A stretch of DNA of 64,000 bases, taken from contig DIWG01000056.1 of NCBI GenBank assembly GCA_002423465.1, forward strand, positions 67,431 through 131,430, written 5' to 3'. This stretch comes from Syntrophaceae bacterium UBA6112 (GTDB lineage Bacteria; Desulfobacterota; Syntrophia; Syntrophales; UBA5619). The notes beneath the pieces are model-generated. The model was not told the origin of the DNA, searched no databases, and was given only the letters and a program-made list of their open reading frames with translations. Position 1 is the first letter of the stretch. Every line of letters starts with the position of its first letter. The translations under genes and the position numbers were made by a program. Shown here in pieces: positions 1 through 9,054 of this stretch.

Positions 1-1077
1 GATGCCGATATCGGCATGCTCCATCCCCCGGTTTTCATCGAAGGTCTTGTCGCCCGTGACGCCCTTGTAGCCCTTGGCAGCCGCCGGCAGGGCCGCCCGG
101 ATGCCCTCCGCCGTATAGCCCCCCTTTTCGATGGCCCTGGTCGTCAGGTAGACCATGTCGTAGTTGTAGTCGCCGAAGATGGGGATCTTGTCGTCCCCGT
201 ATTTTTTCTGGTAGGCGGCCTTGAAGGTCTTGTATTCCTTGGTGTCCTGGATGACGGAGGGATAGGTTCCCATGACCCCCTCGGCGGCCTTGCCGGCCAG
301 CTCGACCATCTTGGGAGCCCGGGCCGCTGAACCGCAGAGCCACTGGGTTTTGACGCCCATCTCGAAGGCCTGCTTGAACTGCACCGCCCCCTCGTTGATG
401 TAGGTCAGGTTGACGATGGCCTTGGGATTGTCCTTGTTCGCCCGCAGGAGCTCGGTGCGGTAATCCGTCTTCTTTTCGTCAAAGGGAATGATGTCCGTGA
501 CGACGCCGCCCATCTTCTTGAAACTGGTCACGAATCCGTCCTTGAGGTCCAGTCCCCAGTCGTTGTTGATGTACATGACGGGCAACTGGCGATAACCCAG
601 CTCGAAGGCCAGTTTTGCCAGGCGCTGCCCCTGTTTGGAGTTGGAGGGGATGATCCGGAAGATGAACGGGCCGGCCTGGGTGAGTTTTTCCGCTGTGCCC
701 TGGGCCGACAGCATGACCACCTTGCTCTCCTGGGCCACCGGTGCCGCGGCCATGAAATTGGAGCTTCCCGCAGGTCCAAAAAGGACGGGGACCTTGTCGA
801 CGGTGATCAGTTTGCGGACCGCCGAAACGCAGTCCTTGGGGTTGCTTTTATTGTCCTCATAGACGATCTCGATCTTCTTTCCGTTGATCCCGCCCTTGGC
901 ATTGATCTCCTCCACGGCAAGATCCACGCACTTCTTGAATCCCTCGCCGTAGACGGCGATGCTGCCGGAAAGAGCGAACGCGGCGCCGATCTTGACATTT
1001 TCGGCTGCCCACAGAGGGGCGACGGAGAAACAGGCCAGCAATGAAAATACCGATACAATGAGCGCGAATCTTTTCAT
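1..1077 (-). CDS. ABC transporter substrate-binding protein, branched-chain amino acid type (3' end beyond window)
   Basis: Periplasmic binding protein of the LivJ/LivK type, expected to deliver branched-chain amino acids or related small carboxylates to an ABC permease. The reading frame is open for 359 codons from the ATG at 1075-1077 to the window edge, so the C-terminus is missing. The first ~24 residues form a signal peptide (charged start, hydrophobic core, Ala-x-Ala-like end). The mature part opens with VKIGAAFALSG and AVYGEGFKKCVDLAVEEIN, followed by GKKIEIVYEDN, typical of the type I periplasmic-binding fold; VLFGPAGSS and MYINNDWG are further family signatures. A GGGAGG ribosome-binding site lies just upstream of the start. 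The permease and ATPase genes, if linked, lie outside the window. The ligand cannot be read from sequence. Confidence 0.85.
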   Translation of the reverse strand, partial: MKRFALIVSVFSLLACFSVAPLWAAENVKIGAAFALSGSIAVYGEGFKKCVDLAVEEINAKGGINGKKIEIVYEDNKSNPKDCVSAVRKLITVDKVPVLFGPAGSSNFMAAAPVAQESKVVMLSAQGTAEKLTQAGPFIFRIIPSNSKQGQRLAKLAFELGYRQLPVMYINNDWGLDLKDGFVTSFKKMGGVVTDIIPFDEKKTDYRTELLRANKDNPKAIVNLTYINEGAVQFKQAFEMGVKTQWLCGSAARAPKMVELAGKAAEGVMGTYPSVIQDTKEYKTFKAAYQKKYGDDKIPIFGDYNYDMVYLTTRAIEKGGYTAEGIRAALPAAAKGYKGVTGDKTFDENRGMEHADIGI

Positions 1078-1336
1078 ATTACGACCTCCCGGAATGATTT
1101 TAGCACCCTTCCTATAGAGAATGTCCGCATGTGTCAATGAAAAAGCGAGAGATACCCCCGGCACGGCGTTTCATGGCGCGGCACATCATCCAGGCATCCT
1201 TCTCCCGGGCGCGGATGCGGTACCTGGATCAGGAGTGGATATTTGACCAAGCTTGGCCGTATTGATCACGGGTTGTAAGGTGGAAGTTGGGCCTTGGATG
1301 CGACCGACGGGAGGAAAGGAGGAAATTCTTGATGGC

Positions 1337-2170
1337 TTAATTTCTGCTTTTGAGGGGTCCAGCCTGTTCTCGATATCTCCAGGCCGTTTTGGCACGAAGC
1401 AATTCCCGCTTGTCGCTTTTCCGGATAAGGACATGGAACAAAGACAGCGGGGATTCGTCTGTTTTGCTGTACCTTGCCAGAATCTCATCTCCCGCGAAAG
1501 CCTCCGAGATATAATTAATTTCCAGTTCCATCAGAACAAATGTATTGAGTATTTCGGGCGATAGACTAGAGACAATCCATCCGATGTAATTCACGTTGTT
1601 GACGTGTCGATTCAAATCCAGGTCGCCGTACCGTACCGAAAACGTCTCTTCTTGGTCATGCCCTTCGGACCGCTGGAGTTTACCAAGGGCATTGTCAACC
1701 GGATGCTCGATATCCGCAGGTTTAAGCTTATCCAGTACAGACGGAACACGCCGCAATGGGGACCGTGTTTTGACATCGATCACGAGCCACGCGCTAACCG
1801 CGGCACCAATGCACTGATGGTCTCTCCCGGTAACGATAAAGTCCCGAAGGGCGAAGGGACCGCGAAAACCGGAATGCCAGGTGTAAACATGAATCGGATC
1901 GCCCCATCTGGGATGGGAATCCATTCTCAGGGCCAAACGGGAGAGAACCCATGTGTAATTCTGAGGCATAATCTGATAAGTTGAGACTCCGAGGGCATGG
2001 GCGTGATTTGCCGCCGCTTCCTGCAGATAATTTAAGATGGAAGGAATGGAAAGGCTTCCGTGAAGGTCTGTTTCATAAGCCCGGATCCGATGATCTTCTC
2101 TCCATATCCTGTCCGAGCACAAATCTTCTTCTCGAATATTGATGTTCGTTTCCCGGTTGATTGTTCCCAT
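1337..2170 (-). CDS. Acyl-ACP thioesterase (FatA/FatB family)
   Basis: A 277-residue protein of the bacterial acyl-ACP thioesterase family, which hydrolyses acyl-acyl carrier proteins to free fatty acids in the cytoplasm. It has the expected two hot-dog halves. The first starts near residue 25 (HRIRAYETDLHGSLSIPSILN) and carries the WVLSRLALRMD strand. The second starts near residue 180 with VRYGDLDLNRHVNNVNYIGW, containing the D-x-N-x-H-V-N-N active-site signature. Length fits the family (about 250-280 residues). The ribosome-binding site is weak, so the exact start is uncertain. It lies ~150 bases downstream of the sulfatase-linked membrane protein gene on the same strand and may be read through from that operon, but the gap leaves this open. 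Confidence 0.85.
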   Translation of the reverse strand: MGTINRETNINIREEDLCSDRIWREDHRIRAYETDLHGSLSIPSILNYLQEAAANHAHALGVSTYQIMPQNYTWVLSRLALRMDSHPRWGDPIHVYTWHSGFRGPFALRDFIVTGRDHQCIGAAVSAWLVIDVKTRSPLRRVPSVLDKLKPADIEHPVDNALGKLQRSEGHDQEETFSVRYGDLDLNRHVNNVNYIGWIVSSLSPEILNTFVLMELEINYISEAFAGDEILARYSKTDESPLSLFHVLIRKSDKRELLRAKTAWRYREQAGPLKSRN

Positions 2171-2318
2171 CCCGAAAATCCGTTCCCTGTGTGTTTCTTT
2201 TTAACAAATCAGATAGAAGGCTCTTTTGATGCGTCCAATGCCACTCAATGCAGTTATATTTACATGACAAATGGACTGGGATCGTGTCCTTTCAGGCCTT
2301 CCTCCGTTGAACCGTCTA

Positions 2319-2873
2319 TCACATGAACAGCCAGGAATAGACGTCCATGTAGTAATAATAATAGGTGTGTCCGCCGTTCCACAATCCCGCGAAGGTGATG
2401 AGGAATCCCGCCACAAGGGCCGCAGTGTTGGGCAGCGCGAAAAGGCGGATGGCTTCACCCTGTTTTTGCATGCGCCGTCGGCAGAACAGCTCTGATGCCC
2501 CTACACATAGAAGGTTGACCCCGATGTTTCCCAGCAGAAGCGGGTGCAGGATCAAAAACAGCAATTCGCCGAATGAATAGATTCCGATAAAGTAGGTGTA
2601 GGTTTTCGCTATCCAGGCCGCCGGCGCGATGAAACTTGCTGCCAGACGCTCGGGACCCGACGCTCCTTTAAAAAAAGCGAAGGTGTTCACAAAGAGCGGA
2701 CCAAGCCAGATACTGACGAACATGAACAGTATTGAGACATAGACAACGACAGCCTGAAGGCTGCTGTTCTTTATGCTGCCGGACAGGTTGTAGACATTGG
2801 TGGAAATGACCATTACTCCCAGCATGATGGCCGCCGGGAGAACCATTCTTTTGAGGATATGGTGTTGTTCCAT
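2319..2873 (-). CDS. Multi-pass membrane protein of unknown function
   Basis: A 184-residue hydrophobic protein with about five predicted membrane segments (near residues 12-30, 40-65, 80-110, 112-125 and 150-170). A short basic loop, CRRRMQ, lies near residue 130, and the C-terminal tail is odd for its five consecutive tyrosines (TYYYYYMD). I do not recognise the family. It follows the sulfatase gene by only 38 bases on the same strand and is likely the last gene of the glycyl-radical-enzyme operon. A transporter or anchor role for the sulfatase pathway is possible but only inferred from position. Confidence 0.6.
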   Translation of the reverse strand: MEQHHILKRMVLPAAIMLGVMVISTNVYNLSGSIKNSSLQAVVVYVSILFMFVSIWLGPLFVNTFAFFKGASGPERLAASFIAPAAWIAKTYTYFIGIYSFGELLFLILHPLLLGNIGVNLLCVGASELFCRRRMQKQGEAIRLFALPNTAALVAGFLITFAGLWNGGHTYYYYYMDVYSWLFM

Positions 2874-2911
2874 GCTGTGCCTCTCCTATGCGGGACAGGT
2901 CTCGTTCGTCT

Positions 2912-4402
2912 TCATCCCCGGGTATAATATCGGTATCCCGTTTCCCGCTTCAGTCTCTCCAGTTCCAAGGTGAGGTCCGCCAGGACTTCCCGCGCGTCGG
3001 GTCTTTTGATGATATTATTCCTCTCGCCCGGATCGTTCCTAAGATTGTAGAGCTCGGCGGGGCGAACATTGTTGTGGTAGGCAACATATTTATAATCATC
3101 GGTGCGCACCGCCGTCATGCCGGGTACGGGGATGGGGAAAACGGGGAAATGCTCGTAGAGAAAGCTTGAGCGTATCCGGGCGTCGGGGTCCCGAAGCGCC
3201 GGGGCAAGACTTGCCCCCTGGATCTCGTCGGACACCGGTATGCCCAGGATGTCGAGCAGAGTGGGGGCAAGGTCGATATGAAGAGCCATTTGACGAACTC
3301 TCCTTCCGGGTTCGACGATTCCCCCGGGGTAGCGAACCATGAAGGGGATACGGATGGACTCCTCGTAGGGGTGGCGCTTGTCGTAGAGACCCCGTTCGCC
3401 CCATGAATGGCCGTTATCGCCGGCATAGACGATGATCGTGTTATTCAGGGCGTTCATTTCCTCAAGCGCCGAGAAGAGCCTCCCCGTCTGCTCGTCCACG
3501 GAAAGAATGGTTTCGCAGTACATCCGGTAGAGTATGTTCATGGGAATGGGCGCGCCCACGAACATATGGTTGTTGGTGTAGGTGTTGAAGGTGTTCGATT
3601 CAGACGGAAGCCGGAGATCGACACCCCGGTAGGCGCCCCGCAGATGCTCGGGTGGCCTGAACCCGAAGTGAACCGCCTTGTGTGAAAGGTACAGGCAGAA
3701 AGGATTGGTCCGGGGGCGTCGCATGAACTCCAGCGCGAAATCGGTCAGGTCGTCGGTGATGTATTTGCCGGGGCGGGGCGTTTCCACGCCATCGATGACG
3801 AGCGGGCAGTCGTAATAGACTCCCTGCCCGCCCTCCTTGGTGAAGGTGATGAACCGGTCAACGCCCCTGAGTTCGGGAAGGGCTCTACCGGGCATGTGCC
3901 ATTTCCCGATAAACGCCGTGTCGTATCCGGCGGCCTTCATGTATTCCATGAAACAGGTATTGTTATTGTTCCAGGGGGTGTGGTTGGTCACCACGCCGTG
4001 GCGGTGGGCGTACTGTCCCGTAAGGAAGCTCGCCCGCGACGGACTGCAGAGAGAGGTGGTGACGAAGCTGTTTTCGAACATCACTCCTTCATCGGCAAAT
4101 CTGTCCAGGTTCGGTGTCTCCAGAAAGGGGTGATCCATGCAACTGAAATGGTCCCATCGATGGTCGTCGGTAAGAATGACGATAATATTGGGTTTGTCCT
4201 TCCGAAGCCTTACGCTCGCGGGTACGTATAGGTCACGGGGGACGGTCAGGCGAACAGGATCGGTGGAGTAAGCCCTGGGCGTGGCGAACATGCCCAGTCC
4301 CGTTCCGGCCATACCCGCCATGATGGCAATGGCACCGGTTTTTTTAAGAAACTCCCGGCGGGTGAAACGGTTTTCCCTGGGGAAGAAGCTTTTCTTCTTC
4401 AT
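2912..4402 (-). CDS. Tat-exported sulfatase (type I, formylglycine)
   Basis: A 496-residue sulfatase of the alkaline-phosphatase superfamily, expected to hydrolyse an organic sulfate ester in the periplasm. The N-terminus carries a twin-arginine signal (FTRREFLKK, Arg15-Arg16, then a hydrophobic stretch to ~residue 40). Asp79-Asp80 in ILTDDHRWDH are metal ligands. The sulfatase signature CSPSR begins at Cys119, the residue normally converted to formylglycine; the downstream LTGQ is also canonical. GKWHMPGR and YAGDNGHSWGERGLYDKRHPYEES supply the remaining metal/sulfate-binding residues. Length is normal. It is the fourth gene of the operon headed by the glycyl-radical enzyme. No sulfatase-maturing enzyme is seen in the window. 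Substrate unknown; aryl, alkyl or sugar sulfates are all possible. Confidence 0.9.
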   Translation of the reverse strand: MKKKSFFPRENRFTRREFLKKTGAIAIMAGMAGTGLGMFATPRAYSTDPVRLTVPRDLYVPASVRLRKDKPNIIVILTDDHRWDHFSCMDHPFLETPNLDRFADEGVMFENSFVTTSLCSPSRASFLTGQYAHRHGVVTNHTPWNNNNTCFMEYMKAAGYDTAFIGKWHMPGRALPELRGVDRFITFTKEGGQGVYYDCPLVIDGVETPRPGKYITDDLTDFALEFMRRPRTNPFCLYLSHKAVHFGFRPPEHLRGAYRGVDLRLPSESNTFNTYTNNHMFVGAPIPMNILYRMYCETILSVDEQTGRLFSALEEMNALNNTIIVYAGDNGHSWGERGLYDKRHPYEESIRIPFMVRYPGGIVEPGRRVRQMALHIDLAPTLLDILGIPVSDEIQGASLAPALRDPDARIRSSFLYEHFPVFPIPVPGMTAVRTDDYKYVAYHNNVRPAELYNLRNDPGERNNIIKRPDAREVLADLTLELERLKRETGYRYYTRG

Positions 4403-4472
4403 GGTGGCATCTCCTCAATTCATGATGTCCGCATTGCTGAATAAAGAAATGACCCCCTACCTGTCGGTGGTT

Positions 4473-5321
4473 TCAGAAGTTAATCACCGGCTCCAGAGGT
4501 TTTTCAGGGTAAATCCACCCGTGATTGCTGGGCATGGAATTATAGACCCGCCCGATGTCCATGAGGCCCAGCCTGATCCCCCGGTGGCGGTAAAATCCTT
4601 CGAAAACGCCGCAGGTGAGGACGCTTTCCATCTGCATTGAAACGCAGAAAACGGAGATGCTCATTCCCGGTGTCAGTTCCGACAGTTCCTTCCCGAAGAC
4701 GCCGGGGTGGAAGGCGAGTCTTCCGCTGTCGGCGGCCTGGCATTGAACCACGGGTATGATGACTGGAATCCCGTCATCATCAATGTATGACAAAAATGAA
4801 AGCGAATCGAGGCGATTGAAGAGGCTCTCGGAAAAGTGAGTAAGGATCGGTTCCGTTCCTGGGCGGGCCGCGCCATTTTTTGCCAGTTTCGTCAGCAGGG
4901 CCGAGAAAACGATGGTTCCCATGGGAAGGGGTGTACCGCCCCCTATTTCGATGAGGTCAAGGCAGTGCACCGTATTGATGCCGAAGTAGGTATTATAACG
5001 GAACATGGGCTGGTTATTGTAGGTATCGTATTCGGGGCCTTCCTTCACGAGGTGGGTCCATCGCGCCCTGCCTCTCCAGAGTCGCTTGTCAAGAGTCACC
5101 ACGGCAAAGGCGACCGTGGGCCTCGCGACCATGTTGGACTTGCTTTCGCCTCTGCAGAATTCACCGATGACCGCTTTGTCCGGTGAGGCCGCCATGATGG
5201 AGGTGAGCAAGGTGATGTGAGGAGGCCCTTCTTGAGGAATCGTGGCTACGATGCCGATCTTTTCCGAGGGAGCAAATACCCTGGTTTCTTCTTCGCTGAA
5301 CCTGTTTCGGTTTTCTTTCAT
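4473..5321 (-). CDS. Pyridoxamine 5'-phosphate oxidase-like FMN split-barrel protein
   Basis: A 282-residue protein whose first ~100 residues resemble the FMN-binding split barrel: KIGIVATIPQEGPPHITLLTS, then KAVIGEFCRGESKSNM and FAVVTLDKRLWRGRARW. The start chosen is the Met at 5319-5321 (MKENRNRF), behind a purine-rich site; a longer frame exists upstream but overlaps the activase. The C-terminal part repeats a similar pattern (LSFLSYIDDDGIPVIIPVVQCQ) and may be a second barrel. Proteins of this fold bind flavin and reduce or oxidise small substrates, or serve as heme/flavin carriers. Its place between the activase and the sulfatase suggests a role in the same pathway, for instance as an electron donor or redox step. 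No specific reaction can be assigned. Confidence 0.65.
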   Translation of the reverse strand: MKENRNRFSEEETRVFAPSEKIGIVATIPQEGPPHITLLTSIMAASPDKAVIGEFCRGESKSNMVARPTVAFAVVTLDKRLWRGRARWTHLVKEGPEYDTYNNQPMFRYNTYFGINTVHCLDLIEIGGGTPLPMGTIVFSALLTKLAKNGAARPGTEPILTHFSESLFNRLDSLSFLSYIDDDGIPVIIPVVQCQAADSGRLAFHPGVFGKELSELTPGMSISVFCVSMQMESVLTCGVFEGFYRHRGIRLGLMDIGRVYNSMPSNHGWIYPEKPLEPVINF

Positions 5322-5337
5322 GGCTTTCTTCTTCCCT

Positions 5338-6393
5338 TCAGCAGGCGATCCCCCTGCCATGCGACGCTTCCTGCCTGTCCGAGTCCGGATTCGCCGATGT
5401 CGCTGTTCTCTTCCCCTCTCCCGCCAGCGTGGTTCCGCTCCAGAAGACGATGGCCGGGTCTACGCCGGAGTCCTTCGCGATGGAGGCGTAGGTTTCCATC
5501 TGCTCCGGCGAAAGGAGGGGGGTATGGGCATAGTCCCATCGAAGACCGAGACGGGTGTATTTATCGCCGCAAAGATTGTTGAAGGCGCACAGTTCCCAAC
5601 GATCGACATTGCCGGCCAGATGCTTCGCAATAAAGGCGCCGATGGAACGAATGTTGAACGCCGTGGCGGTTGCTCCAAGAATGAGGGGCGTCCTGACCCA
5701 GAACTGCTGGAGATGCTTATGTTCACGAGCCCAGGCTCCGGCAAAGGCCAAGTTGTTCAGAATGGTTTCGTTGCTTCGTCCCGTAAAATGAAGATGCCGT
5801 TTCGGGTCCATCTCCTTGACATCGAAAAGCAGTATGTCCAGGAGGGGAAGGAGACTTTCAAAATTGCGGCGTGACAGTTGCCCGCAGGTGTCCAGCGCGG
5901 TCTGTATTCCTTCGTTTGTGAGCCTTTCGAGAACAGCGTGACAAAACGCCGCCTGCAGGGTCGCTTCGCCTCCCGAGAGGGTGACGCCTCCCCCGGATTG
6001 CTCAAAGAAGACACGGTCCTTGACCAGTTCCCGGGCCAGAGAATCCACATCCCACGCCGTTCCGAGAAGCTCCATGCTTCCGGACGGGCATTCTTCGGCA
6101 CAGGTTCCGCAGCCGCTGCACCGTTCCCTGTCGATATGGACGCCCTTCCCGTCCATGGAGAGCGCTTCCTTCGGACAGACCGCAACGCAGGTTCCGCACC
6201 CGATGCAATCCACCCCGACCCACTGAACCTGGGGCAGGGGAGAGATACTTTCGGGATTGTGACACCAACCGCAGGCCAGGGGACAGCCCTTGAAAAAAAC
6301 CGTGGTTCGTATTCCGGGACCGTCCTCGGTGGACATCCGCTGAATTTCGAGTATCCTGCCCGAGAGGGACTGTTTCGTTTCCATTATCGCCAT
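5338..6393 (-). CDS. Glycyl-radical enzyme activating enzyme (radical SAM)
   Basis: A 351-residue radical SAM activase that would install the glycyl radical on the neighbouring enzyme. The radical SAM motif CxxxCxxC is Cys37, Cys41, Cys44 (GCPLACGWCHNPE). Two inserted [4Fe-4S] ferredoxin motifs follow (Cys63-66-69-73 and Cys92-95-98-102), typical of activases for decarboxylase/eliminase-type glycyl-radical enzymes and absent from pyruvate formate-lyase activase. TLSGGEATLQ is the glycine-rich SAM-binding motif. The Met at 6391-6393 is preferred: it sits 17 bases after the glycyl-radical enzyme stop and has an AAGG-type site; the frame runs open for 117 codons further upstream inside the other gene, which is not coding. 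Oxygen-sensitive, cytoplasmic, needs reduced ferredoxin or flavodoxin. Confidence 0.93.
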   Translation of the reverse strand: MAIMETKQSLSGRILEIQRMSTEDGPGIRTTVFFKGCPLACGWCHNPESISPLPQVQWVGVDCIGCGTCVAVCPKEALSMDGKGVHIDRERCSGCGTCAEECPSGSMELLGTAWDVDSLARELVKDRVFFEQSGGGVTLSGGEATLQAAFCHAVLERLTNEGIQTALDTCGQLSRRNFESLLPLLDILLFDVKEMDPKRHLHFTGRSNETILNNLAFAGAWAREHKHLQQFWVRTPLILGATATAFNIRSIGAFIAKHLAGNVDRWELCAFNNLCGDKYTRLGLRWDYAHTPLLSPEQMETYASIAKDSGVDPAIVFWSGTTLAGEGKRTATSANPDSDRQEASHGRGIAC

Positions 6394-6409
6394 TGTGCCT
6401 TTTGCCGTC

Positions 6410-8920
6410 CTAGAATTTTCCGTGGCTGATCCTCTCGATGACTTCGTTCTGCAGTTCCCTGCCCACGGTGACGAAGTAGGCATTATAGCCGGTGATGCGA
6501 ACCAGCAGATGACGGTAATCTTTCGGGTGCCGCTGGGCGTCCCTGAGCATTGCCGGATCCAGCATGTTGATCTGAAGAGCGGTTCCGCCGTTGGCGGCGT
6601 AGCCGCGGAGGAATGCCTTGAATTTGTCGCGATGCTCCGGATCCCGCAGGATTGAAGGATTGAAGGTGATGGTGTGGCTCGCACCGTTGGGAAGGCAGTT
6701 GAGATACTCTTTCCAGTGCCCCCCGCCATCCTTCGCTTTTCCACCCAGGACCATCCCCACCGAGTTCGTATTGGCTGTGGGGCCCTTCGTGTCGGCCCCG
6801 TTGGAGGGGCAGATGGCGTTGGACAGAAACTGACCGCGAGGCCTGCCGTCGGGGCTTGCAGCCATGATGAAGCCGTCGCCTGCCCAGTAGTTCCAGCTCA
6901 GCATACCCGGACGGAACCGGCGGCCCGTGGATATCGTTTTATGCTTCCATGTCTCTGTGCACCAGAGGTCCATGACCCGCTTTGCCATGTGGTCGGCCTC
7001 GTCGTCATCCCGCCCGTATTTGGGAGCCTTATTCTTTGCCATCGTCTGGATGACCTCGTGGCCTTGCCAGTTGTCCCGCAATGCCTGAATAAGATCAGCC
7101 ATCGTGCAGGCTTTTCTATCGAAGACCAGGTACTTGACGGCAAGCAGAGAGTCCACGGTGGTGGCAAAGGTCACCGCCTCCATGGTGGCGAAGTTGATTT
7201 CGGCTCCCCCCTGGGTGACATCCATCGCCTTTTCAGCGCATCCCTTGACCATGCAGGAAAGATAGGGGGTGGGGAAATAGCTTGCCCGAATGGATTCGGA
7301 TACTTCGTAAAGGTCAACACATTTCTGGATGATAAATGCTGTTTGTTTTTCATAGGCCCGCCAGAATTCGTCAAAGGAGGTGAACCGGCAGGGATCGCCC
7401 GTGGCGGGTCCGTCCTGCCGGACCTTTTCCGTTTTTCCCGTCAGGGGATCAACGAAGGGAAGCATGTCCCTCCCCCCGGTGAGGGCCAGTTCCACCGCCT
7501 TCAGCAGGTTGATGTTGTTGTCCACGGTGCCCGAACGGTCGTTGCCCGCCATCGTGTTTTCCAGGCAGCCTACGGGGGCGTAGTCGTGGACATTCTCACT
7601 GTTGATGAAGTGTTGAAGTCCCGTCTTTTCCGCCTGGTAAATCATGCCCGCCATGGATCGTTCATCGAAATTCAGCAGGAAGGGTGCGCCCTGGCTCGTT
7701 TCGATCATGGAAACGCATCGGTCAAGCAGCTCCTCGGGCGAATTCCGGTGAAGCCGCACGTTGGGTTTGGGTTCCAGGATGGGGGACATCTCGTCGATGA
7801 CTTCAAGAATGACGTAGGTGAGCTCATTCGTCATGTCCCTTCCGGCTTCACCGAGTCCCGAAAGGGTCAGAAGCTGGCCGAATCCAGCTGTTATTCCCTG
7901 GTGTCCGTTGGTGATCATGGCGTCGTAGGCGGTGTTGCAGTGGACCCAGAAGCATTTGAGGATTTCCTTGGCGAATTCCCGGTCCATGCCGTCCTTCATG
8001 GAGCGTTCGTAATAGGGAAGCAGGTATTGGTCAAGACGCCCGAAAGAGACGCCGGCGCCGGGATAATTCTCGTCGGTCATGACCAGCATATGGTTGATCC
8101 AGAGGGTCTGCACGGCCTCCCAAAAGTCTGCGGGCGGTTCCCAGGGAACGCCTTGCAGGTTCGCTGCCATCCGCTCCAGTTCTTTTTTGCGGCCGGCGTC
8201 GTCTTCGGCGGCGGCCATCTCCCGGCAGCGCGCCCCATATTTCCCCGCCAGATCTCGGGCCATGGTGGAGGCGGTTATCATGGCTTTCAGTTGGCTGCCC
8301 TGCGCCCCCCGCTTTTCCTGCGGGTCTAAAGCGCCGTATTTCTCCATGAGATCGGCATATATTCCCTTCCAGCCCAGAGTGAGAAGCCGTTCATGCCCCG
8401 GAATGAGGTGACCGCTCGTTGCCCCGGCGTTGCCGTAGCCGTGATCGTGGAACCACTTCGTCTGCCGCCGTGCTCCACCCTTTCCCCTGACCAGCCGGTC
8501 CCATTCCTTCGCCTCTCTCTCATTGAGGCACAGCGATGTCTGCACGTTGAAGCGCGCCCCGGCGATGAGATCGCCGGGCAGTATTTCCCGGGGCACCTGG
8601 TTGACGATGACCTCCTTGACGAACCATGCCCGTCTTTCGGGGAGACTCCATGTCCAGAACTCCGGATGGAGCGGTACCTTTCGCGCGCTCTGAAGGAATG
8701 AGCCGCTCAGGGGAGAGAGGAGCAAGAAAGTTTCCGGAACGATGTAAAAGGTGATCTCGTTGAAGAGGTTGTCCCAAGGGGTTCCCGTGGTCCAGGCCGT
8801 GAACTGGTTGTTCCAGGCCCGTTCATTTCCCCGAAAATAATAATCCCGTAGCCATGTTATCCGCGGTGAAAGTTCCGAGGGCTCCTTTATGGTATAATTC
8901 AAAGCCGTTGCTTCATTCAT
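6410..8920 (-). CDS. Glycyl-radical enzyme, arylacetate-decarboxylase-like, substrate unknown
   Basis: An 836-residue glycyl-radical enzyme. The active-site Cys452 lies in GCLEN (GCxE motif, Glu454 being the usual acid/base), and the C-terminal radical loop is VRITGYNAYFVTVG with the radical Gly811. The KAPKYGRDDDEAD segment (residues 631-643) and NGGTALQIN (777-785) are standard. Residues 130-175 carry an HGYGNAGATSGHLIPGHE stretch near the substrate region. It is neither pyruvate formate-lyase (which has a Cys-Cys pair) nor an obvious choline-lyase or glycerol-dehydratase match; the overall pattern reminds me of the aryl-/phenylacetate decarboxylase branch, but this is from memory. The start Met (8918-8920) follows a GGGGAGG site. 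It heads an operon with its activase, a split-barrel protein, a Tat sulfatase and a membrane protein. Confidence 0.85.
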   Translation of the reverse strand: MNEATALNYTIKEPSELSPRITWLRDYYFRGNERAWNNQFTAWTTGTPWDNLFNEITFYIVPETFLLLSPLSGSFLQSARKVPLHPEFWTWSLPERRAWFVKEVIVNQVPREILPGDLIAGARFNVQTSLCLNEREAKEWDRLVRGKGGARRQTKWFHDHGYGNAGATSGHLIPGHERLLTLGWKGIYADLMEKYGALDPQEKRGAQGSQLKAMITASTMARDLAGKYGARCREMAAAEDDAGRKKELERMAANLQGVPWEPPADFWEAVQTLWINHMLVMTDENYPGAGVSFGRLDQYLLPYYERSMKDGMDREFAKEILKCFWVHCNTAYDAMITNGHQGITAGFGQLLTLSGLGEAGRDMTNELTYVILEVIDEMSPILEPKPNVRLHRNSPEELLDRCVSMIETSQGAPFLLNFDERSMAGMIYQAEKTGLQHFINSENVHDYAPVGCLENTMAGNDRSGTVDNNINLLKAVELALTGGRDMLPFVDPLTGKTEKVRQDGPATGDPCRFTSFDEFWRAYEKQTAFIIQKCVDLYEVSESIRASYFPTPYLSCMVKGCAEKAMDVTQGGAEINFATMEAVTFATTVDSLLAVKYLVFDRKACTMADLIQALRDNWQGHEVIQTMAKNKAPKYGRDDDEADHMAKRVMDLWCTETWKHKTISTGRRFRPGMLSWNYWAGDGFIMAASPDGRPRGQFLSNAICPSNGADTKGPTANTNSVGMVLGGKAKDGGGHWKEYLNCLPNGASHTITFNPSILRDPEHRDKFKAFLRGYAANGGTALQINMLDPAMLRDAQRHPKDYRHLLVRITGYNAYFVTVGRELQNEVIERISHGKF

Positions 8921-9012
8921 GGCTGCCTCCCCGGCGGAAAAGCTCCGTCGTATTCCTCGTAGGGATTGCACGGCACATCACAGCGCCTTTTCCCGATACC
9001 GGTGCCGGGCCT

Positions 9013-9024
9013 CCAGAGCTCTGG
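9013..9024. promoter_or_regulatory. 12-bp perfect palindrome upstream of the glycyl-radical enzyme operon
   Basis: CCAGAGCTCTGG, centred about 100 bases upstream of the start of the glycyl-radical enzyme gene, in the gap to the acyltransferase gene. It could be an operator for a dimeric regulator of the operon. No convincing -35/-10 pair was identified near it, and palindromes of this length can arise by chance, so the assignment is weak. Confidence 0.25.
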
Positions 9025-9054
9025 CCCTGATATCCATTCATCCCGGCGGCTGGG

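Noticed and set aside
5338..6744. 468-residue version of the activase starting at 6744
   Set aside because: The extra 117 residues overlap the glycyl-radical enzyme gene and have non-coding composition; the Met at 6393 is better placed.
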